Positions 56,844-64,000 of a stretch of 64,000 nucleotides of DNA are shown piece after piece. The notes below the pieces were generated by a model, which ran no database searches, was not told where the DNA came from, and saw only the letters and a list, made by a program, of their open reading frames with translations. Source of the stretch: Mariniphaga sp. (GTDB lineage Bacteria; Bacteroidota; Bacteroidia; Bacteroidales; Prolixibacteraceae); assembly GCA_025355585.1 (NCBI GenBank), contig JANXZJ010000064.1:1-64000 (forward strand). The letters are read 5' to 3'. A program made the position numbers and the translations under genes. Every line of letters begins with the position of its first letter. Position 1 is the stretch's first letter.

Positions 56844-59800
56844 TTAAAATTCAAGATTTACACCAAATATAACCTGTTTTGCCAATGGGAAGGTGACAGC
56901 CCCACCACGTTCGGCGTCGTAATTGTCAATTTTACTGAAGGTGAAATAATTCTTTAGCGATCCGTAAAATTTGACATTGCCGATTCCAGCTTTAGCAATC
57001 AGGGTTTTGGGCAAGTTGTAAGACAGCGTAATATCTTTCACTTTCACATACGAGGCATTCTCATACAGGGCAGCGCTTCCATAAGTACTCCAATTGGTAC
57101 TGTTTCCCGGTGTTGGAAATTTAGCTTTCTGATTTTCCGGTGTCCAGTAGTTAAGGTCACCCCAGTTCGATCCATCGTAAGTAACTAAGTTATTGAAATC
57201 ATAGGAAAGATAACCACCCAGCCGTGCATAGACTAACACAGATAGTGATAAATCTTTATAGCTAAAAGTATTGTTCATACCCAATACTGCTTTGGGACTA
57301 CGGTTATAAACACGTTTGTCATCCTCTGTCAGTTTACCGTCATCGTTGGCATCCAGAATCTTAATTGTTCCTGCATCACCTGTCATGGTCATGGTTCCGC
57401 CTGGGTGACGTGCCAGCCAATCGGCTTTGTAAGTATCGAATTCACCTGTTCCCCAGCAGCCTATCGCTTCGTAATTGTAGAATATGCTCACGGGTTGACC
57501 AACAATCTGACCGGTTGTTCCGTTAATGTTTTTGGTGATACCTCCCGAAAGGCTGGTGATTTCATCTTTGTAAAAGGCCGCAGTCCAGTTTACATCCCAT
57601 TTAAAGTCTTTCGAGTTTACAATCAAAGTATTTAATCCCAGCTCAATACCTGATCCTTTGGTTTTGCCAATGTTGTCGAGCACCTGCGGAAATACATTCG
57701 ATGCCGGAAGGCTTCTCATGTAAAGTAAATCGTAGGTGTTGCTGAAATATACATCAACACTACCAGAAACCCGGTTTTTCAAAATGCCAAAGTCCAAACC
57801 AAAGTTTAAAGCGGCTGTTTTTTCCCAGGTCAGATTTTCGTTCCCGAAGGTATTGGGAATATTACCTGAATATTCCTTTCCGTTCAGGTTGTAATAAACA
57901 GGAAAAGTACTGCTATTACTTACTGTTGTGAGCGTTCCGTAAGCATCAACAGCGGCATTACCTGATAAACCCCATGAAGCACGAAGTTTCAGGTTTTCAA
58001 GCCAGCGTGTATCTTTTAAAAATGATTCTTCGTTTAGTCGCCACGCAACTGCAACAGATGGGAAATAACCCCATTGATGTCCTTTTGCCAATACGGATGA
58101 ACCGTCGGCACGGAGTGAGGCAGTTAAAAGATATTTATCAGCGAATCTGTAATTCAAACGACCAAAGAATGAAAGCATTGAGTTTTTGGTATATCCATTT
58201 GCAAGAACAGGTATGGTGATTTTAGTCAAGTCATAAAACGAACTTTGATAGTAATGTTCTGCCGCAGTATTACCGTTGACACCACGGTACTCTGTAACTC
58301 CCTGGGTACTGCTCTGACCTAACAACCCTGAAAGATTGTGTTTTGATCCGCCAAAACTGGTGTTGTAATTCAAGGTGTTTTCAAATGTATAGCCCGTACG
58401 GGTCCTGTTTTCCACCGAAATATAACTTCCGGCAGCACCTTGCAGCCGGCCTACACTTTGATAATCCTGGTAAAGGCCGTCCCGGGAGTCGGTTCGGTCA
58501 AGGGCCAGCATCGATTTGAAGGACAAGTCTTTCATTGGCGTGATTTCCATATAGGCATTTCCGAAGAAACGGGTCGATTCAATATTGTGCTGAAAGTTGC
58601 CTGGAATTTCGTCCAATAGTGGATTTGCATGCGCTTCGTAAGTAGGTGATGGTTTAAAGATGATATTTCCATCGGCATCATACGGATGAGCGATAGAAGT
58701 CATTTTTAATGCCTGGCCAAATACGTTGGCGCGCTGGTCCTGTTTTTTGTAGGTGTACAGCAAACTTGTCCCCACTTTAAAAATGTTGCTGATTTTGTGG
58801 TCGATGTTTGTCTTTACATTGTAACGATCCATCTGGTCCTTACGAAGCAATCCTTCCTCGTACATGGTTCCCAGTGAAAGATTGAAATTGGTTTTCTCGC
58901 TTCCGCCCGATACCGAAACTTCGTAATTTTGAGTCAGTCCCTTTTGGAGAATAAGATTGGCCCAGTCGGTATAGGAACCGTCATTGTAAATATCCATTTC
59001 AGTGTATGGGAGGCTGTTGGCAGCTGAACTTCCCAGTACATCAGATGCTGCTACCTGAGAATCGCCCCATTTACCGGTGCCCGCGAGTATAAGTTTTTGG
59101 TCTCTTTTGTAACGTTCGGCATTTATTCGACGGTTAACTTCTGTCAATCCAAACATTACCTGTGGTACATTGGCAGCCTCGTTTGAAGATAAGTAACTGT
59201 TTAGGTTTACCTTGGTTTTGCCGGCCTTGCCTCGTTTAGTCGTGATAATGATTACGCCGTTTGCCCCTTTTGTACCATATATTGCCGTGGAGGATGCGTC
59301 CTTCAATACTTCCATAGATTCAATATCGGTAGGATTAAGGTCGAGTGTAGAGCCATAGTCCACGCCATCAACCATAATCAAAGGACTATTCGTTGCTGTA
59401 ATCGATCGGGATCCGCGAAGATTAATGTTCAGTCCCGCACCCGCTTGTCCGCTTGTTTGTGTAATGTCGAGTCCCGGCACGCGGCCTTGCATTGCCTGCA
59501 TGGCATTACTCGAGGCGGTTTTTGAAATCACGTCAGCCTTCACAGAAGAAACTGAACCAGTCAGGTCTCGCTTTTTGACCACGCCATAACCGATGGCTAC
59601 TACCTCTTCAACCTGAAGTATGCTGCTTTTTAGCTGAAGATTAATAATTTTTTGTCCATTGACCTTAATTTCGCTGGTCTCAAAACCAATAAAGGAGAAC
59701 GATAAAACATCTTTTATCGCATCGCCCGGTGTGATCGAATAACTGCCATCATTATTGGTAGTTACACCATTAGTTGTTCCTTTTACGACAACATTTACGC

Positions 59801-59933
59801 CTGGTATCGGGGTGTTTGTATCATCAACCACCACACCTGTAACTTTCTGGGCAAACAGTTGTACGCCAGTACAAATTACAAACAGTGCTAACAGGCAAAC
59901 CTTTCCACGAAAACTTTGCTTCATTTTCATCAT
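56844..59933 (-). CDS. SusC/RagA family TonB-dependent outer membrane transporter
   Basis: Carboxypeptidase-like domain, VVAIGYGVVKKRDLTGSVSSV, plug MVDGVDYGSTLDLNPTDIESMEVLKDASSTAIYGTKGANGVIIITTKRG. Confidence 0.97.
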   Translation of the reverse strand: MMKMKQSFRGKVCLLALFVICTGVQLFAQKVTGVVVDDTNTPIPGVNVVVKGTTNGVTTNNDGSYSITPGDAIKDVLSFSFIGFETSEIKVNGQKIINLQLKSSILQVEEVVAIGYGVVKKRDLTGSVSSVKADVISKTASSNAMQAMQGRVPGLDITQTSGQAGAGLNINLRGSRSITATNSPLIMVDGVDYGSTLDLNPTDIESMEVLKDASSTAIYGTKGANGVIIITTKRGKAGKTKVNLNSYLSSNEAANVPQVMFGLTEVNRRINAERYKRDQKLILAGTGKWGDSQVAASDVLGSSAANSLPYTEMDIYNDGSYTDWANLILQKGLTQNYEVSVSGGSEKTNFNLSLGTMYEEGLLRKDQMDRYNVKTNIDHKISNIFKVGTSLLYTYKKQDQRANVFGQALKMTSIAHPYDADGNIIFKPSPTYEAHANPLLDEIPGNFQHNIESTRFFGNAYMEITPMKDLSFKSMLALDRTDSRDGLYQDYQSVGRLQGAAGSYISVENRTRTGYTFENTLNYNTSFGGSKHNLSGLLGQSSTQGVTEYRGVNGNTAAEHYYQSSFYDLTKITIPVLANGYTKNSMLSFFGRLNYRFADKYLLTASLRADGSSVLAKGHQWGYFPSVAVAWRLNEESFLKDTRWLENLKLRASWGLSGNAAVDAYGTLTTVSNSSTFPVYYNLNGKEYSGNIPNTFGNENLTWEKTAALNFGLDFGILKNRVSGSVDVYFSNTYDLLYMRSLPASNVFPQVLDNIGKTKGSGIELGLNTLIVNSKDFKWDVNWTAAFYKDEITSLSGGITKNINGTTGQIVGQPVSIFYNYEAIGCWGTGEFDTYKADWLARHPGGTMTMTGDAGTIKILDANDDGKLTEDDKRVYNRSPKAVLGMNNTFSYKDLSLSVLVYARLGGYLSYDFNNLVTYDGSNWGDLNYWTPENQKAKFPTPGNSTNWSTYGSAALYENASYVKVKDITLSYNLPKTLIAKAGIGNVKFYGSLKNYFTFSKIDNYDAERGGAVTFPLAKQVIFGVNLEF

Positions 59934-59968
59934 AGATAATTATTAAGTTTGAGTATTAAATTAAAAAA

Positions 59969-61159
59969 TCAGTTATTATTGAATTCAAGCGATGCCATTA
60001 TAAATGGTCCGACGCCTTTGGGGTCATCAGCGCGAACAGGTTCTCTGATATAGTATTCATAGGAACCGTCCCGGTAAGGAGTTCCTCCAAGGCCGGCAAC
60101 CGAGCAGCATTTTGTCAGACTGATGGTGCCATCACCGTTATTGCGGATAAAATTTTCAAGTATGCCATTGTAGGCTTTAATCCCAATTGCCTTGAAGTCA
60201 TTACTAATGTATCCTTTACGTGAAGCTTTTAGCAAGGCGTATGTAAACATTGATGAAGCGGTGGCTTCGAGGTAATTTCCCTGGCGGTTACCCTGATCGA
60301 GCACCTGGTACCAAAGTCCGGATTTCGGATCCTGGTATTTTTTAATTCCATTGGCTACCTGGTTCAGTATATCAAGAATTTTTACCCGGCCAGGATGGTT
60401 TTGAGGCAGATAATCAAGTATATCAACTAATGCCATTGCATACCAGCCCATTGCTCTTCCCCAATAATTTGGAGAACAACCAGTTTTCGGATCGGCCCAC
60501 TTTTGTTGTTTGCTTTCATCCCAGCCATGATAATTCAGACCAATTTCCGGATTGTAGGTATGTTTGTGAATGATGAGAAATTGATTTACAACATCATCGA
60601 AAATGGCAGGTTCATTCATTACCGAAGCGTATTGGGCCAGAAAAGGCGCCCCCATGTATAAACCATCGAGCCACATCTGGTGGGGATAACGTTGTTTATG
60701 CCAGAAACCTCCTTCGGAAGTGCGTGGTTGCGTTTTGAGCTGATCGCGTAAATGATTGATTGTTTTCAGGTAACGATCGTCTTTTGTTTTGTCATACAGG
60801 TCAAAAAGAAATTTGCCGGAATTTACACAGTCGATGTTGTATTCATCTACCTTATATCCCCCAATAATCCCCTTGGCATCGATAAAATGGTCCGCATAAG
60901 TTTTGGCATAATTGTAATAAGTCACATTGCCGTTTTCTTTCCATACCTTGATCATGGCATGTGCAATTAAACCCTGGGTATAGTTCCAAACAGGTTTGGG
61001 GTTGAAGTCCACAGTCCAGGGTTCCGGAAAATGCTTAATTTCCGAATCAGCCATTTTTACAGCCATCTCCAGTCCATTGATTGGCTTCTTTTGGGTCCGA
61101 GCAAAACTATATTGGGCAACCAATATAAACCCAATCAGGAATATCCAAAGTCTTTTCAT
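59969..61159 (-). CDS. GH88/GH105 unsaturated rhamnogalacturonyl hydrolase
   Basis: GFWHKQRYPHQMWLDGLYMGAPF, YWGRAMGWYAMALVDILDYLP; signal peptide. Confidence 0.93.
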   Translation of the reverse strand: MKRLWIFLIGFILVAQYSFARTQKKPINGLEMAVKMADSEIKHFPEPWTVDFNPKPVWNYTQGLIAHAMIKVWKENGNVTYYNYAKTYADHFIDAKGIIGGYKVDEYNIDCVNSGKFLFDLYDKTKDDRYLKTINHLRDQLKTQPRTSEGGFWHKQRYPHQMWLDGLYMGAPFLAQYASVMNEPAIFDDVVNQFLIIHKHTYNPEIGLNYHGWDESKQQKWADPKTGCSPNYWGRAMGWYAMALVDILDYLPQNHPGRVKILDILNQVANGIKKYQDPKSGLWYQVLDQGNRQGNYLEATASSMFTYALLKASRKGYISNDFKAIGIKAYNGILENFIRNNGDGTISLTKCCSVAGLGGTPYRDGSYEYYIREPVRADDPKGVGPFIMASLEFNNN

Positions 61160-61212
61160 TTTTTCTTATGTTGTTTTTGTTAGTTGATCCTTTGTATTCT
61201 TTCCTCAAGCCA

Positions 61213-61317
61213 TCAGATACTTGTAACTATTAATAAAGTCAGGATGGCCGCCAGAATGATTGTTAACACTACAATTATCCAGGAAACGTATCTGAATTTT
61301 TTAATAATTTCTTCCAT
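61213..61317 (-). CDS. Candidate 34-aa single-pass membrane micropeptide
   Basis: Reads MEEIIKKFRYVSWIIVVLTIILAAILTLLIVTSI*: charged N-terminus then a ~22-aa hydrophobic segment; below the cutoff of the supplied ORF track. Confidence 0.45.
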   Translation of the reverse strand: MEEIIKKFRYVSWIIVVLTIILAAILTLLIVTSI

Positions 61318-61524
61318 TGGTGATAATTAGCTATTTGGCTGGGTAAATCTACTTCATCGCGGATTAATAGGGTGATTAATGCGTATCAGGAAGGATAGCG
61401 GGGATTCCCAGCAGGAGGTCCAAATTCCCAAATAGCGGGTTTGGAAATAACACGGCAACAAGGGAAATTCCGCAATGTGCGGTCAGTCAGTAATTGAAGT
61501 GAAAAAGCGATGGGGCGTAAATTG

Positions 61525-64000
61525 TCAGGAAAGGTTGTGTTTTTCAGCATATTCTGAAGCGCTCATTCCAAACTCAGTCTTAAAGCATTTACGGAAATGT
61601 GAAAGATCTTTAAATCCAACTGCATAAGCAATTTCAGAGACATTTAGTTTTTTCTGAATCAATAGTTGAGCCGCTCTTTTTAACCGGATATTTCGGACAA
61701 ACTCTTTTACAGTCATTTCGGTTAAAGCATCAAGTTTACGGTACAATTGCATACGGCTGACGCCAATTTCAGCAGCAAAATGCTCAATATCGAGATCCGG
61801 ATCCGATATATTGTTCTCAACAACTTCGATCGCTTTTTGCAAAAACCGCTCATCTGGCGAGCTGAGGATGACATTTCTGGGCTGAAGTAACATTTCGGAG
61901 GTATATTTTTGTTTCAGCGACTGGCGGACCGATAAAATATTTTCAACTTTAGTCTGCAAAATGCCCAGATCGAAAGGTTTGGTGATGTAATCATCAGCTC
62001 CTGAGCTTAATCCTTCAATTTCGTGCTCGCGCGATCCAAGCGCCGTGACCAGGATGATTGGAATATGAGAGGTGCGTTCATCTTTTCGGATCTTCCGGCA
62101 GAGTTCAAAACCATCAATATCAGGCATCATTACATCACAAATAATAATATCTGGAATTGTTTTCAGCGCTATATTCCAGCCCTCCAGTCCGTTTTCAGCT
62201 TCCAGAACCTGGTAATTTGTGATGAAATGTGATTTAATAAAATACCTGACATCTGAATTATCATCGACCAAAAGCATTATTTTTCGCCCGGATGAAATAG
62301 TGTCAGCAGGTTCCTCCAGATGACGGGAGCCCGACAAATCGTTTTGGTTTTCAGAATTAGAAGATTCGGCAAGTTGCGGGTTGATTACCTCATCGTAAGG
62401 AAGATGAATGATAAACTTCGAACCTTTTCCCGGCTTGCTCTGTACCGAGATACTTCCATTGTGCAGCTTTACTAGCTCTTTGGTTAAGGCCAGCCCGATT
62501 CCTGTCCCGGTTTGTTTGGCGCTGTCATCAACCTGGAAAAAACGGATAAATATTTTCTCCAGATTCGACTCTGCAATACCGATTCCGGTGTCTTTAACTG
62601 TTATTTCGATCATCCTTTTCTCTGATGAATCACTAGCCTGATCGCTTTCATCCGAATCAAAAACCAGCGAAAGGTTAACTGATATTTTCCCTCCCTTGCC
62701 TGTAAATTTGAAGGCGTTCGACAACATGTTATTCATGATCTTTCCCACCTTATCGGCATCGAAGTTGGTGATGATCTCCTTTTTAAGTGAATTGAATTTC
62801 AGATTGATCTCCTTCTCTTCGGCATATTTGTCAAACGATCCGACAATTTCAGACAGAAAGGAGACCAAATCTCCGCAGGCCAATGCCAGTTTCAGGTTGC
62901 CGCTTTCAAGTTTTCTGAAGTCAAGTAGCTGATTGATGAGTTGGTGCAGCTGTGTCGCATTCCGGTGCATCACCTCAACATGCCCCTTCATTTCATGTTC
63001 CGGGATGGTATTAGCCCGCATTTTTTCAAGCGGTCCAAGAATCAATGTCAGGGGAGTACGTATCTCGTGCGAAATGTTGGTATAAAACCTTAATTTCATC
63101 ATATCAAGCTCATGAAGTTTCCTGGCATTTATTCTTTCAAGTCTCAGGTCGTTCTTAAGTTTTTCCTTATTTAGAAGAAATGTAATCAAAAGATATAGAA
63201 TGGTGCTTATGGTAATAAAAAGCAGGCCTCTAAACCACCATTTTTCCCAATACGGAGGAAGTACAACGATTTTCAATACCGGACCCAAATTACTCTCTTT
63301 TCGGTCGATGGAAACGGTCTTAACCTGAAATGTATACTCTCCGGGATCAAGATTAGTATAAGTTGCTGAGCGATTGACCGATGGTTCGTTCCAATCTTTG
63401 TCGAAGTTTTCCAAGAAATATGAATACTGAATTCCGAGGCTGTTGGCATAGTCAAACGACGCAAAGTCCAATGTTATGGAATTCATATCATGTTTCAGCT
63501 CGATCTTATCCGTTTCAGAGATGCTTTTTGTTAAGACATCTTTATTTAAGTCTCCTATTTTGACCGATTTATTGAATATTTTCAGATCAGTCAAAACGAT
63601 TTGTGGAAAATAGTCGCCCGATTTAATTTTGGTTGGATTGAAAATATTAAAGCCCGAAATACCACCGAAAAGCATCTCTCCCATTGGGGTTTTATAGGCT
63701 GCTCCATAAGTAAACTGATTGTTTTGAAAGCCGTTTTTCAAAGAGAAGTTATGAAAACGTTCACTTTCGGGGTCGAACTTCGAAAGGCCATTTGTCGTGC
63801 TTATCCAAAGAAAGTGTTCATTGTCTTCGAGTATTGCGAGGGTCTGGTTATTGGCCAGACCATTTTTCTCGGAGTAATATTTCAGGATGCCCTTCTCTTT
63901 CGAAAACAACGCAATTCCCCGGTTAGGTGTTGCGAGCCAGAACCGGTTCTTCGAATCATGAAGCATGTACCGTGTTGTTTCCTGAATGCGAACTATTTTC
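61525..64000 (-). CDS. Hybrid two-component system regulator (Reg_prop/Y_Y_Y sensor, HK, REC, AraC), N-terminus beyond window end
   Basis: NISHEIRTPLTLILGPLEKM, GTGIGLALTKELV, IIICDVMMPDIDGFELCRKIR, AraC tail; frame remains open past the 63966 ATG. Confidence 0.95.
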   Translation of the reverse strand, partial: KIVRIQETTRYMLHDSKNRFWLATPNRGIALFSKEKGILKYYSEKNGLANNQTLAILEDNEHFLWISTTNGLSKFDPESERFHNFSLKNGFQNNQFTYGAAYKTPMGEMLFGGISGFNIFNPTKIKSGDYFPQIVLTDLKIFNKSVKIGDLNKDVLTKSISETDKIELKHDMNSITLDFASFDYANSLGIQYSYFLENFDKDWNEPSVNRSATYTNLDPGEYTFQVKTVSIDRKESNLGPVLKIVVLPPYWEKWWFRGLLFITISTILYLLITFLLNKEKLKNDLRLERINARKLHELDMMKLRFYTNISHEIRTPLTLILGPLEKMRANTIPEHEMKGHVEVMHRNATQLHQLINQLLDFRKLESGNLKLALACGDLVSFLSEIVGSFDKYAEEKEINLKFNSLKKEIITNFDADKVGKIMNNMLSNAFKFTGKGGKISVNLSLVFDSDESDQASDSSEKRMIEITVKDTGIGIAESNLEKIFIRFFQVDDSAKQTGTGIGLALTKELVKLHNGSISVQSKPGKGSKFIIHLPYDEVINPQLAESSNSENQNDLSGSRHLEEPADTISSGRKIMLLVDDNSDVRYFIKSHFITNYQVLEAENGLEGWNIALKTIPDIIICDVMMPDIDGFELCRKIRKDERTSHIPIILVTALGSREHEIEGLSSGADDYITKPFDLGILQTKVENILSVRQSLKQKYTSEMLLQPRNVILSSPDERFLQKAIEVVENNISDPDLDIEHFAAEIGVSRMQLYRKLDALTEMTVKEFVRNIRLKRAAQLLIQKKLNVSEIAYAVGFKDLSHFRKCFKTEFGMSASEYAEKHNLS

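Overview
Bacteroidota-type window with no rRNA or tRNA genes that I could recognise. (1) 1-~240: minus-strand 5' start of an IS21-family istA-like transposase plus duplicated IS-end repeats, followed by ~800 bp that appears non-coding. (2) 1060-28475: a complete-looking, co-directional extracellular contractile injection system (eCIS). It encodes a DUF4255 cap/terminator, a cap-region protein, sheath, two tubes, a DUF5908-like protein, a LysM/CIS tube protein, a VgrG-like spike, PAAR, gp25, two large baseplate proteins, a 1600-aa protein with SprB/Ig-like tandem repeats, a tape-measure protein, a DUF4157 protein with a C-terminal nuclease-like domain, a small HExxH protein and an AAA+ ATPase. 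The last two non-structural proteins share an N-terminal KSS...QPFF...GGG signature, which is a candidate cargo-loading signal. (3) 28830-35502: a ribose/nucleoside/ADP-ribose salvage-like cluster (ribokinase, lipoprotein ADP-ribosylglycohydrolase, nucleoside hydrolase, GRP sugar transporter, GH97). (4) 35551-51641: mostly housekeeping and accessory genes (LRR protein, FNR-like, rlmN, DUF5131, TetR-TolC-MFP-RND operon, fabF, ABC exporter). (5) 51.8-52.05 kb: a 41-bp tandem repeat array. (6) 52072-64000: a minus-strand pectin utilisation locus (GH28, CE8, SusD, SusC, GH105, hybrid two-component regulator truncated by the window edge). All domain calls come from reading the translated sequences; no database search was run.
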